Of a DNA stretch of 64,000 nucleotides, positions 50,395-59,728 are shown in pieces (position 1 is the stretch's first letter; every line of letters begins with the position of its first letter). The notes beneath the pieces are model-generated. The model saw nothing but the letters and a program-made list of their open reading frames with translations. It made no database searches and was not told the DNA's origin. This DNA comes from Candidatus Latescibacterota bacterium. Its GTDB lineage: Bacteria > Latescibacterota > MWCZ01. A program made the translations under genes and the position numbers. The stretch covers positions 74,474-138,473 of the forward strand of contig JAKJDF010000007.1 of NCBI GenBank assembly GCA_022706085.1, read 5' to 3'.

Positions 50395-51987
50395 TTATTC
50401 CGTCCGTAGTTTTGCGAAGGCGGAAGAACCGTACTCCGTTTTGAGGCGGGATTCCGTCGCTTCCGCTTCGGAGTTCTCGCCGGTTTTCCGCAACTCAGCC
50501 GCTTGATGGAAAAGGAGGCCTGCGACGGGGTTTTCGGAAAATTGAGCGACAATGCCGTCCTGTTGCACGTCCAGAGCTCTGGCAACCGGTGGCAGCTCCG
50601 AATACAGCCTGCGAAGAGTGCTGACATTTTCCTCGCGAGGAGGGGTTCCGGCGAACGTCTCCAGCGCGAGAAGCGTCTCCCAGCGATCGAAATGCTCGTG
50701 CAAACGGCGAATGGGTGGAAGCGTCGCGTTCTGCGGTACGGCTTTCGAGAAGCGCCCCAGAACCCTTGTCAGCACTTCCGGAGTGAGGTGCTCCGGAGGA
50801 ACGAATCCCCGCGCAAAGTGATACTGGAAATAGGGCAGCGGGTCCATCCAGACGGCGTACTTCGAATGCGCGCACAGGGGAGTCGGGCTGCCTTCATCCT
50901 GGATCAACACGGTAACGAGGTTGGTGCGGCTGAACGGCTTCACGAGTGTATACGGCGGCGGGGGGGGCGGAGGCTCCGGCCGGTTGGGTGGAACGGGAAT
51001 GCGGTCAACATGGGGCGCGGACTCCGGGATTGCCACGGTAACCTGTTCCACGTGTTCCGGCGAGAACCATTCGATCAGCGGCTTGTCGAGCGCGAGAGGG
51101 TTGGCGTATTTGCGGTATTCCATGTTCCAACCCGGTGGGAAGTCGCTGCGCTTCGGCGGGCGGTAGAAGTCGTCGCCGATTTGCGCAACCGGACAGAGGA
51201 GGTCACCGGTCGCACTGTGGATGATCAGGGGAGATCTGATGAGTGCCGCACCGACCGGAACGGAATGCCGCCAGTACGCCTCCACGTCGCCCCTCAGGTA
51301 TCCTTCGGTTTTTTCGACGATGGACTGCACTGCGTGGATGACCGGTATCACGAGCGCGGCGGGGTCCGTTATCCCGCGGTTGTACCGCTCCATGGTGCCG
51401 AGATACCTGATGTTGTAATAGAGGTCAACAACCGGAACGTCTGCGTTTGCGCACGCCACCGGCCACAGTGCTTCCATCGCCATGAGGCACTGGAAGCCGC
51501 CGGCGGAGCCCCCCGTCCACCCGATGCGCTGGAGGTCCACAAACCCGAGGCGGCGCACGAGCTGCGCCATGGCGAGCGTGTGGTCCATTCCCTCGCCGGC
51601 GAGATTGCCCCCGTGGTCTGGTCCCAGGGCTATGGGAGTCATGCAGGCCCATCCCTGGGCGAGGAAACCCGCTGCCCACCCCTGATCGCCCTCATAATGA
51701 ATGCTCAGCACCAGCGGCACGCTGCGAGGCTTCGGGGAAGTTTCGCAGGATGGGGGAAGGAAAATGCGGCCCCGACCGATGCGTTCTTCGTTTTCGATGG
51801 TCCGGTAGGGGAAGATGAAATCGTAGCGGCTGCACGGAAGAACCGCCTTCGGTTCCGCGCTGCCGGGCGGCTGCCACGTGACTTCGATGTCCTCACTCGC
51901 TACGATGGTGAGGGGGCGCGTCAGTGTTCGGTCAAAGGGGTTGTCCGTGTGATACGCGCGCAACCAGGTGTGGCGTGAAGCCGGCAT
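50395..51987 (-). CDS. Alpha/beta hydrolase-fold protein
   Basis: 530 residues. RIGWTGGSAGGFQCLMAME near residue 165 gives a GxSxG nucleophile motif, and IHSATGDLLCPVAQIGDDFYR carries a likely catalytic Asp region. There is a Pro-rich linker (residues 340-352). No signal peptide is seen. It may be an esterase, lactonase or acyl hydrolase. GGAGG precedes the ATG by five bases. It begins the operon with ccmA, ccmB and the FAD oxidoreductase. I cannot assign a substrate. Confidence 0.7.
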   Translation of the reverse strand: MPASRHTWLRAYHTDNPFDRTLTRPLTIVASEDIEVTWQPPGSAEPKAVLPCSRYDFIFPYRTIENEERIGRGRIFLPPSCETSPKPRSVPLVLSIHYEGDQGWAAGFLAQGWACMTPIALGPDHGGNLAGEGMDHTLAMAQLVRRLGFVDLQRIGWTGGSAGGFQCLMAMEALWPVACANADVPVVDLYYNIRYLGTMERYNRGITDPAALVIPVIHAVQSIVEKTEGYLRGDVEAYWRHSVPVGAALIRSPLIIHSATGDLLCPVAQIGDDFYRPPKRSDFPPGWNMEYRKYANPLALDKPLIEWFSPEHVEQVTVAIPESAPHVDRIPVPPNRPEPPPPPPPYTLVKPFSRTNLVTVLIQDEGSPTPLCAHSKYAVWMDPLPYFQYHFARGFVPPEHLTPEVLTRVLGRFSKAVPQNATLPPIRRLHEHFDRWETLLALETFAGTPPREENVSTLRRLYSELPPVARALDVQQDGIVAQFSENPVAGLLFHQAAELRKTGENSEAEATESRLKTEYGSSAFAKLRTE

Positions 51988-52139
51988 GAATGCCTCCACA
52001 GAGTGTGCCGAGAGAAGAGGTGTTGCCTATGGAATGTAGCGCGGCGGCGGGGTCGGGACAATTCACAAAAAAACCGCCGGCTCCTGCGAGGCGGCGGCGT
52101 ATGCAAACGCATCGCTGATCTGATGCGGAATGGAACGAA

Positions 52140-52215
52140 TGGAGCGAGCGACGGGATTCGAACCCGCGACAGCCAGCTTGGGAAGCTGGAACTCTACCAG
52201 CTGAGTTACGCTCGC
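52140..52215 (-). tRNA. tRNA-Gly (CCC)
   Basis: A cloverleaf of 76 bases folds on the minus strand: acceptor GCGAGCG with CGCTCGC, D arm with CTCAGCTGG, anticodon stem CCAGC with GCTGG around TTCCCAA (anticodon CCC), and T arm GCGGGTTCGAATCCCGT. The 3' CCA is encoded. It lies between the hydrolase and HtrA genes and reads opposite to HtrA. Confidence 0.9.
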
Positions 52216-52402
52216 GTATTACCTAGTATAGCGGTTGTGCGGAGAATCGTCAAGCGTTGTACGCCGGTTGGCTGTGTGTTCAAGGAACCGCGCCCACGGG
52301 GCGCGCGTTCCACATTTTGAATCGCGTGTTCCGGTCGTACACTTAGTAGTGAGTGAACCATCATCCGTTTCCCGGTCTTTCGTAAAAAGGAAGGATACCA
52401 CC

Positions 52403-53947
52403 ATGAAGGGGCGAAAAGTCCTCTGGGCTGTTTCGTTCATCGTCGCAGGCACGTTCATCGGATTGATCCTCGCTTCGGGGTCGCTTTTCAGTCACACGCC
52501 GTTTTCCCCGTTTGAAGCGCACGCTCAAACGCGGTTGTTCGCGCCGCCATCAAGCCCTCGCACTCCGCCACCGCCTTCCACGGCGACGGCGATGGCGCTG
52601 GGGGAGGCGTTCAACTGGGCCGCGGAACGGGCGATTCCGGCGGTCGTAATGATCAAGAGCGAAACGACCGTGAAGGCTTCCCAGAACGTCATCCCGAACC
52701 TGCCGGACTTTTTCCCGCGCGACCTTTTCCCGCAGATACCCGACCAGAATTTCCGCCGTGAGGGACTTGGCAGCGGCGTGATCGTGAGCTCGGACGGGTA
52801 TATCGTCACGAATAACCATGTCATTCAGGGCGCGGACAAGCTCACGGTGGTGATCGGCGACGACGGGGTGGAGACGAGCGCGCGGGTTGTCGGCACTGAT
52901 CCGCGGACGGATGTTGCGGTGATCAAGGTGGATTTGACGAACCTCCCGACGCTGGAGCTGGGAAACAGCGACAGCATCAAGATCGGGCACTGGGTGGTGG
53001 CCATCGGGAGTCCGTTCGGGGAAGCCCTTCGGCACACGGTGACAACGGGGATCGTGAGCGCGCTGGGGCGAAACATCGGGATCGTGGACAGCGACAATCG
53101 CAGCGGGTATACCGGTTTTGAAAGCTTCATTCAAACCGATGCGGCGATCAATCCGGGCAATTCTGGCGGCGCGCTGGTGGATCTGCGCGGGCGGTTGATC
53201 GGGATCAATACGGCAATCAGTTCCACCAGCGGCAGCAATTCAGGGGTGGGGTTCGCGATACCGATCAATCTGGTTCGGGATATCGCCCGGCAACTGGTGG
53301 AAAACGGCCGTGTATCGCGTGGATATCTGGGTGTTCAGATACAACAGATTACGCCGGAGATTCAGAACAGCCTCAATCTTCCCGACCGGCACGGCGCACT
53401 GGTGGGTGATGTTACTTCGGGCGGCCCTGCTGCGCGTGCCGGAATTCAACGCGGCGACGTAATCAGAACGATTAATGGAATCGCGGTGAAAGACATGAAC
53501 GATCTGCGTCTGCGCATCGCCAGCACGCCTCCGGGCCAACAGGTGCGGCTCGGGTTGTGGCGGGAAGGCAGAGAGCGAACGGTAACCGCGACGCTTGACG
53601 AATTGCCCGCGGAGTTTCAGCTTCCCAGCGAGCGTACCGGCTCGTCATCGCGCACCGGTGCGGTATCCAGACTCGGGCTGACGGTGACAAACGCATCGGA
53701 AGCGACAGGGCGGCGCGGCGGAGAAGCGCAGACGGGTGTTCTTGTTACGGCGGTGGACCCGGACAGCCCGGCGGCAAGCCGTGGCCTGCGTCAGGGAGAC
53801 ATCATTCAGGAGGTCAACCTTCAGCCGGTGGCGAATGTGCAGGAATTCGAGCGGAAGATCGCGGCGGTGAAGGCGGGAGACTCCGTGCTGCTCCTGGTCA
53901 AGCGGGATAACAGCACGCTGTTCATCGGAGTGACAATACCGAACTGA
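52403..53947 (+). CDS. DegP/HtrA-type serine protease with two PDZ domains
   Basis: 514 residues. A signal-anchor segment (residues 5-25) precedes a short Pro-rich linker and the trypsin-like domain with His139 (NNHV), Asp170 (RTDVAV) and Ser254 (GNSGGAL). Two PDZ domains follow, at about 310-400 and 415-510. It degrades or refolds misfolded periplasmic or envelope proteins. The ATG follows AAGGAAGG. It is alone with a strong terminator after it. Stress control is likely but no consensus promoter is clear. Confidence 0.9.
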   Translation: MKGRKVLWAVSFIVAGTFIGLILASGSLFSHTPFSPFEAHAQTRLFAPPSSPRTPPPPSTATAMALGEAFNWAAERAIPAVVMIKSETTVKASQNVIPNLPDFFPRDLFPQIPDQNFRREGLGSGVIVSSDGYIVTNNHVIQGADKLTVVIGDDGVETSARVVGTDPRTDVAVIKVDLTNLPTLELGNSDSIKIGHWVVAIGSPFGEALRHTVTTGIVSALGRNIGIVDSDNRSGYTGFESFIQTDAAINPGNSGGALVDLRGRLIGINTAISSTSGSNSGVGFAIPINLVRDIARQLVENGRVSRGYLGVQIQQITPEIQNSLNLPDRHGALVGDVTSGGPAARAGIQRGDVIRTINGIAVKDMNDLRLRIASTPPGQQVRLGLWREGRERTVTATLDELPAEFQLPSERTGSSSRTGAVSRLGLTVTNASEATGRRGGEAQTGVLVTAVDPDSPAASRGLRQGDIIQEVNLQPVANVQEFERKIAAVKAGDSVLLLVKRDNSTLFIGVTIPN

Positions 53948-53982
53948 GTAAGTTCGCGGAACCAGACCATCGGACTTAGCAG

Positions 53983-54012
53983 GAGCGGGCGCGTGCGTGC
54001 GCCCGCTCTTTT
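53983..54012 (+). terminator. Terminator after HtrA
   Basis: GAGCGGGCGC pairs with GCGCCCGCTC around a six-base loop and is followed by TTTT. Confidence 0.8.
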
Positions 54013-54121
54013 GCGTTCCGGGGGCCCGCCCGTTGAGCGTTGTTCCGCAGAGGTCCCGCATTTATGTTACGTCTGCAACGAACGCGCCGTGCGCGCAAAC
54101 CCCGATTTCTGGAGACCCGAC

Positions 54122-57100
54122 ATGGAAGACCGCCTTACCCGAATTCTGGAGATCCTCAAGGCAAATGAATTGCCGGTAACGTGGAAAGCGATCATCGGAG
54201 AGGCACGCGGCGCGGAATCGCCGGAATACGATGATTCGGCGTGGGGCGAGGGGTGGCGGCATCTGGCAACGAAACGGTGGGCTACCGCGTGGTTGCGTGC
54301 TTCCGTTCCCGCGTCTCCCCTTCTTTCCGAACCAATCAGCGGAAGATTCGTGATCGGAGGGCACCTGACGGTCTGGGCGAACGGAATGAAGCTTGGGGAG
54401 GGGTTCGAGCCAACGATCAGCCTTCCGGTGCGTGCTCTTATGGCGAACGGGCTCAGGATCGCCGTGAAATCGGAGGAGGGCGGGCTTTCGAGCGAGATGC
54501 TGAAGCTCATCCTGTTCCAGTCGCCCCGGCTACGGCAGGTGAAAACGCTCCGGCGCAGCCTTGATTTCGTGATGCAGTGGCGCGCGGCACAACCCGAACA
54601 TACCCCGGCGATCAATGATGTTCTGGCGCGGTACGCTGCGACGGTGGACCCCGATGCTGCGCCCGAGGTGTTCCTTGCGCAGGTCGTGGAGGCGAACGAA
54701 CTGCTAAGGCAACTGGATCCGCTGGCGAAGCAGTACACGGTGCACGTCGTCCCCCACTCGCACGTGGACCTCTCCTGGGGATGGGATTTCTCGGAGACAA
54801 AGCGAATCGCGCGCGCGCTGTTTGATCAGGCGCTGCGAATCATGGAGGCCGACCCCGCCTACACGTTCGCGCAGGATCAGCCACCGATGTACGTGCATCT
54901 GGAAGATTCGGCCACTGAAAAGGCGATTGCCCGCCGCGTGAAAGAGGGCCGGTGGGACATTCCGGGAGCGACGTTCAGCGAACCGGAAAGTTTCATGCCG
55001 GGGGGCGAAAGCTGGGTGCGGCACCTGCTGTACACGAAACGGTACTTCAAACAGCGGTTTGGCAAGGAGATTTCGCTCCACTGGGCACCCGACAACTTCT
55101 CCGGCCACGCCAGCACTCTGCCGCAGATCTGGAAGCTGTGCGGAATCAACGCGTTCGTGTTCGGGAACTGGTATCAGGCGCCGCACGGAGGGCAGTTTTT
55201 GTGGGAGGGCCTGGACGGAACCCGCGTATTTGCCCACTACATGACCAGCCACTACGATTCCGCGCAGATGATCGAACAGGACAAGGTTATTCGCAATGTG
55301 TGCGAGCACATGAAGGCGACGACGATTCCCGCGTGCATGCTGCTCGATGGGGATGACCTTACTCCCCCGTGGCCGGGAAGCCCGCAGGGCATTGAGAACC
55401 TCCGTGCGCTCGCGGCGTTTCCGAAAATCGAGTTCTCCACGCCGCACCGGTTCTTTTCTTCCGTCAATACCGCGGACGGCTTGCGCGTGGTGCAGGGTGA
55501 GTTCATCAGTACCACGGGCCACCGGCACAACAACGTGGGGGCATACAGCACCTTCGCAGAGGTGAAGCTGCGCAACCGCCGTTCGGAATGGGGGTTACGT
55601 ACGCTGGAGGCGATGGCGACGCTTGCGATGCGCGACGGTGGGATTTACCCGACCAAACATGCCGCGCGAGCGTGGCGTCTGACGCTATTCAACCAGATGC
55701 ACGACATCTTCCCGGGGACAGCCATCTTTGAAGCGTATGAGGAGGCGTACAAGCGGTACGACGAGGTGGACAGCATTTGCTCCATCGGAACCAACGCCGT
55801 GGCAAACGTGCTTGCGTCTACGATCAATACGAAAGGCGAAGGTATCCCCGTCGTGCTTTTCAACACCCTCGGGTGGGACCGAAAGGACCCTGCGGAAATC
55901 CTGCTTACGGAACCGCACAGCTACTGCGACGGGTTCGAAGTCCGGGACGGAAACGGAAAGCCGGTTCCGGCGCAGACACTTTCCACCGACATCGGCACAT
56001 TCGACAAAACGAACAAGAACTTCCGCCTTCTCGTTCAGCCGGATGGGATTCCGGCCATGGGTTACAAAACGGTCTGGCTCCACCCGGCGCATCGTGATGA
56101 ACGAGCGTTCTCAACAATGGTGGGCGCGGACCGACTGACGCTGGACAACGACTTTGTTCGCGTAACGATCAACCCGCGAACGGGCTGGGTATCACGGTTT
56201 TTCGACAAGCGGCTGAACCGGAATGTGCTGCCGGACGGGAAGGAAGCCTGTGCGATTGAAGGGCAGGGCGACGTCGGGAATCCGTGGCATCTGTGCCCGG
56301 AGGGCCCGGTTCGCTGGATGAACCAGACTGTACGGACCGAAGTGGTGGAAGATGGCGACGTGCGTGCGGCCATCCGCGTGACAACGACCTGGCATCGTTC
56401 GACATTCGTGCAGGAGTTCCGCATCACCCGCAACAGCCCGCGCGTAGAGGTGCACACCGTGATTGACTGCCACGAGGCCAATTTCACGATGAAGGCGCTC
56501 ATTCCGGTTGCACTGCCGGCGGATGCTCCGTGGACGTGCGAAGTGCCGTGGGGTGCCATTCAGCGGCCCATTCCGGACAATGACCGCGCAACGCAGACGT
56601 GGATGGACGTTTCGAGCGATCAGTGGGGGCTTTCAGTGCTCAACAACGGGCGGTACGGACATTCCCGCCGCGAAGACGGAACCATGACGCTCACCCTGCT
56701 TCGCACGACCGTGGCGCACAAATCGCAGGATCAGTCGGACGAGGGGCGGCACGAGTTCACGTACGCACTTCTGCCCCACAAGGGAAACTGGAAAGAGGCT
56801 GCGACGGTGCGCGAAGCTCACGCGCTCAATGCGCCGATCATCGCCACGCGCGAAATCCCCCACGAAGGTTCGCGGGCGGACACCCACAGCATGATACGGT
56901 TGAGCGCGCCGAACATCGTTCTTGGAGCACTGAAGAAGGCGGAGGACAACGAGGACTGGGTACTCCACCTGTACGAGACAACGGGGACGGCGACCGAAGT
57001 GTCAATCGAGTTTGACCGACCCGTTCTTGAAGCCCGTGACACCGATTTGATGGAGTGGAATACCGGTTCGCCGTTGCCAGTAGACGGTGCTACGGTGCGC

Positions 57101-57151
57101 CGGTCGTTCCGGCCCTGGGAAATTGCGGGCATCCGTATAAGGCTCGCCTGA
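54122..57151 (+). CDS. Alpha-mannosidase, GH38
   Basis: 1009 residues, standard for the family. HSHVDLSWGWD at residues 212-222 is the zinc-binding motif (His212, His214, Asp216), and WAPDNFSGHASTLPQI places the nucleophile Asp at 324. An N-terminal beta domain precedes the barrel, and C-terminal beta domains follow from about residue 660. It would remove alpha-mannose from N-glycan-like or mannan oligosaccharides. No signal peptide, so it may act on imported oligosaccharides. GGAG precedes the ATG; a longer upstream frame starting at 53993 crosses the terminator and is not used. Confidence 0.9.
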   Translation: MEDRLTRILEILKANELPVTWKAIIGEARGAESPEYDDSAWGEGWRHLATKRWATAWLRASVPASPLLSEPISGRFVIGGHLTVWANGMKLGEGFEPTISLPVRALMANGLRIAVKSEEGGLSSEMLKLILFQSPRLRQVKTLRRSLDFVMQWRAAQPEHTPAINDVLARYAATVDPDAAPEVFLAQVVEANELLRQLDPLAKQYTVHVVPHSHVDLSWGWDFSETKRIARALFDQALRIMEADPAYTFAQDQPPMYVHLEDSATEKAIARRVKEGRWDIPGATFSEPESFMPGGESWVRHLLYTKRYFKQRFGKEISLHWAPDNFSGHASTLPQIWKLCGINAFVFGNWYQAPHGGQFLWEGLDGTRVFAHYMTSHYDSAQMIEQDKVIRNVCEHMKATTIPACMLLDGDDLTPPWPGSPQGIENLRALAAFPKIEFSTPHRFFSSVNTADGLRVVQGEFISTTGHRHNNVGAYSTFAEVKLRNRRSEWGLRTLEAMATLAMRDGGIYPTKHAARAWRLTLFNQMHDIFPGTAIFEAYEEAYKRYDEVDSICSIGTNAVANVLASTINTKGEGIPVVLFNTLGWDRKDPAEILLTEPHSYCDGFEVRDGNGKPVPAQTLSTDIGTFDKTNKNFRLLVQPDGIPAMGYKTVWLHPAHRDERAFSTMVGADRLTLDNDFVRVTINPRTGWVSRFFDKRLNRNVLPDGKEACAIEGQGDVGNPWHLCPEGPVRWMNQTVRTEVVEDGDVRAAIRVTTTWHRSTFVQEFRITRNSPRVEVHTVIDCHEANFTMKALIPVALPADAPWTCEVPWGAIQRPIPDNDRATQTWMDVSSDQWGLSVLNNGRYGHSRREDGTMTLTLLRTTVAHKSQDQSDEGRHEFTYALLPHKGNWKEAATVREAHALNAPIIATREIPHEGSRADTHSMIRLSAPNIVLGALKKAEDNEDWVLHLYETTGTATEVSIEFDRPVLEARDTDLMEWNTGSPLPVDGATVRRSFRPWEIAGIRIRLA

Positions 57152-57277
57152 GCGGTGAGAAGGGGCAGACACCGGGCTGCCCTCTCCCCCTTTTCCGCAG
57201 GGCATGCGCGGGTTCCCGCGATGCGGGAACGGTCTTTCTGCTCCGCGTGTTCACTCACATTCGCAGGAGGAGGTGTC

Positions 57278-58012
57278 ATGTCGGACAAGTTTCCTCAGCA
57301 ATTCGCCGGGATGCTTGCGCTGGCACTCGCGCTGGTAATTGCGTCATTCGTGGGATACGCGGCGGTAAACCGCGCGAAACGCGCGGGAGACACCATCACC
57401 GTAACCGGTTCCGCGAAAAAGGCAATCACCTCGGACCGGGTGGTGTGGCGCGGGAGCGTCTCCGCCCAGAAGCCCTCCATGCAGGAGGCGTACGGGGATG
57501 TGAAGCGGTACTCGGAACGCGTGCGGGCATACTTCCGCGAGCAGGGAATCCCCGACAGCGTGGTGACTTTCCAGGCGATGCAGACGAATCAGATACAGGA
57601 GGTGCTGTCGGGCGGTCAGATGACCGGGCGCATCCTGGCGTATCAGATATTCCAGGGATTCGAGATTCAGTCGGAGGACGTTGACAGGATCACCCGGCTT
57701 TCGGCCGACGCGCCTGACCTCATGAAGGAAGGCGTGCCGATTTCCTCGAATCCCCCTGAGTTTGTGTATTCGAATCTGGCAAGCGTGCGCGTGGAGATGC
57801 TTGCGGAGGCCGCGCAGGACGCCCGCAAGCGCGCGGAAACCATCGCGCAGGCGGTTGGCTCCAGGATAGGAGCAGTCCGGAGCGCACGCATGGGGGTGTT
57901 CCAGATCACCCCGCGGAACTCGACAATGGTGAGCGACTACGGGATCAACGATACGTCGTCCCGCGAAAAGGATGTGACGGCGGTGGTGAGTGTTACGTTT
58001 GCCGTGGAGTAG
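57278..58012 (+). CDS. SIMPL domain protein (DUF541)
   Basis: 244 residues. An N-terminal membrane or signal segment (MLALALALVIASFVGYAAV) precedes the SIMPL domain: ITVTGSAKKAITSDRVVWRGSVS, QTNQIQEVLSGGQMTGRILAYQIFQGFEIQSEDVD and the C-terminal half with ARKRAETIAQAVGSRIGAVRSARMG are characteristic. It is probably a periplasmic or outer-membrane-associated protein of unknown role. GGAGGAGG precedes the ATG. It follows the mannosidase by 126 bases and is convergent with marC, five bases apart. Confidence 0.85.
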   Translation: MSDKFPQQFAGMLALALALVIASFVGYAAVNRAKRAGDTITVTGSAKKAITSDRVVWRGSVSAQKPSMQEAYGDVKRYSERVRAYFREQGIPDSVVTFQAMQTNQIQEVLSGGQMTGRILAYQIFQGFEIQSEDVDRITRLSADAPDLMKEGVPISSNPPEFVYSNLASVRVEMLAEAAQDARKRAETIAQAVGSRIGAVRSARMGVFQITPRNSTMVSDYGINDTSSREKDVTAVVSVTFAVE

Positions 58013-58017
58013 AGTGC

Positions 58018-58647
58018 TTACCGGAGCCCGGGGAAGAGGACCAACGCGCCGCTGGCGATGAATTCCACGGCGATGGCGGCGAGGATAAGGCCCATCAGAC
58101 GAGTCGAGATGTTGATGTGGGTGCGGGTGAGACGCCTGGCCAAAAGCCCGGCGAGGCGCAGAATTGTCCACGACACCACGGCAACCAGCACGATGCAGAG
58201 GCTCACGAGGAGACGTTCCGGCACCGTAGGGGCTCTGTGAGATTCCACGATTACGAGTGCAATCGCGCCGGGGCCTGACATGAGGGGGATACCCAGAGGA
58301 ACAACCCCGACCGCCTGCCGTTCGACCGCATCTGCCGCTTCTTCGGGGACCTGTTTGGCAGGTGATGGCCGCGCGTGAAGCATGGAAATCGCCATGCTGA
58401 GGACGAGGATTCCGCCGCCCACGCGGAATGCAGGGATACTGATACCGAAAAAGTGAAGGATCGTTTCGCCGACCCATGCAGCGACGAGGAGCGTCACAGT
58501 GACTGTGATCGCCGCAGTGTCGGCGGTTTTCCGCCGGGTTGAAGCCGGCTGATTCTCCGTGGCGCTGAGGAAGGTTCCGACCGCGCCCAGCGGGTTCACA
58601 ATCGCTAGGATGCCGATCGTCGTTTTGATGATACCGTACCAATCCAC
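58018..58647 (-). CDS. MarC-family integral membrane protein
   Basis: 209 residues with six hydrophobic segments. IGILAIVNPLGAVGTFLS at the N-terminus and GIPLMSGPGAIALVIV in the middle are MarC signatures. The family is widespread in the inner membrane but its transported substrate is unproven. It lies 28 bases after the GDP-fucose synthase gene on the same strand, so it may share its transcript. Confidence 0.85.
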   Translation of the reverse strand: MDWYGIIKTTIGILAIVNPLGAVGTFLSATENQPASTRRKTADTAAITVTVTLLVAAWVGETILHFFGISIPAFRVGGGILVLSMAISMLHARPSPAKQVPEEAADAVERQAVGVVPLGIPLMSGPGAIALVIVESHRAPTVPERLLVSLCIVLVAVVSWTILRLAGLLARRLTRTHINISTRLMGLILAAIAVEFIASGALVLFPGLR

Positions 58648-58675
58648 GGCGTGCTGAACCCCTCTTTGCCGGTTT

Positions 58676-59683
58676 TCAGCGCAATTCCGAAGTGCTTTCC
58701 ACGTATTCCAGAAACTGCCGGTAGGCCCTCGTAATTCCCTCCCGCAGACTGACAGAAGGTCGCCAACCCAACGCGTTCAGTTTGCTCACGTCGAGCAGTT
58801 TTCTCGGAGTGCCATCCGGTTTTGCAGCGTCCCAGACGATGGTTCCGTTGAACCCGACGACCTCTTTCACCAGCTCGGCGAGCCCGGCGATGGTGAGGTC
58901 TTCTCCGCAGCCGACGTTGATCAATGGATTCGCAGAGCCATCGCCGAGCAACATCTCGAATCGTTCATCATCGAGGTTCAGCAGGAATACGCACGCATCC
59001 GCGAGATCGTCGCTGTACAGAAACTCACGGTACGGGCGCCCGGTCCCCCAGAGCGTAACACTGGCATCGCCGCGGATTTTCGCCTCATGCATTTTGCGGA
59101 TGAGAGCCGGCAGTACGTGTGAGGTCTGGACATCGTAATTATCGCCCTGCCCGTACAGGTTTGTCGGCATCGCGGCGAGGTACCGCGTGCCGTACTGCTG
59201 GTTGTACGCACGGCACATCTCAATACCGGCAATCTTGGCTATTGCGTACGCGCGATTTGTCGGTTCCAGCGGCCCGGTCATGAGGTATTCCTCGCGGATC
59301 GGCTGCGGGCAATCCCGTGGATAGATGCACGAAGAGCCAAGGAACAGCAGCCGCCGGACGCCGTTGCGCCATGCTTCATGCATTATGGCGGTTTCTATCG
59401 CCACGTTTTCGTAGAAGAACTCGGCGGGAAAGGTGTTGTTCGCCATGATGCCGCCCACTTTCGCGGCGCAGACGAACACGAATTCAGGCTTCTGCTCAGC
59501 GAAAAAGGCTGCAACCGCGCGGGCGTCCAGAAGGTCGAGTTCCGCCCGGGCGCGCAGCAGCAGGTTGCGATAGCCGAGACTTTCAAGACGACGGACGATC
59601 GCGGAGCCGACGAGGCCGCGGTGGCCCGGTACGTATATTCTGGCATCAGTCGGCATGAACGGCGGCGCGGTGTGGCTCGCCAT
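58676..59683 (-). CDS. fcl: GDP-L-fucose synthase
   Basis: 335 residues. VPGHRGLVGSAIVRRL holds the NADP-binding GxxGxxG-like motif, YAIAKIAGIEM gives YxxxK, and SSCIYP and GSANPLINVGCGED are family motifs. It converts GDP-4-keto-6-deoxymannose to GDP-L-fucose in the cytoplasm, following the dehydratase encoded just upstream at 59729-60841. GGAGG precedes the ATG by nine bases. The two form a fucose-nucleotide unit for surface glycan synthesis. Confidence 0.9.
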   Translation of the reverse strand: MASHTAPPFMPTDARIYVPGHRGLVGSAIVRRLESLGYRNLLLRARAELDLLDARAVAAFFAEQKPEFVFVCAAKVGGIMANNTFPAEFFYENVAIETAIMHEAWRNGVRRLLFLGSSCIYPRDCPQPIREEYLMTGPLEPTNRAYAIAKIAGIEMCRAYNQQYGTRYLAAMPTNLYGQGDNYDVQTSHVLPALIRKMHEAKIRGDASVTLWGTGRPYREFLYSDDLADACVFLLNLDDERFEMLLGDGSANPLINVGCGEDLTIAGLAELVKEVVGFNGTIVWDAAKPDGTPRKLLDVSKLNALGWRPSVSLREGITRAYRQFLEYVESTSELR

Positions 59684-59728
59684 GTCGTCAAGCCTCCTTC
59701 CTCTGCGCGTGATCAGCCTTCGAGCGGC

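Noticed and set aside
52317-52343. Possible sigma-70 promoter before HtrA (TTGAAT, TACACT)
   Set aside because: The spacing is only 15 bases and the elements are imperfect.
53993-54121. Extended N-terminus of the GH38 gene
   Set aside because: It begins inside the HtrA terminator; the ATG at 54122 with GGAG is preferable.
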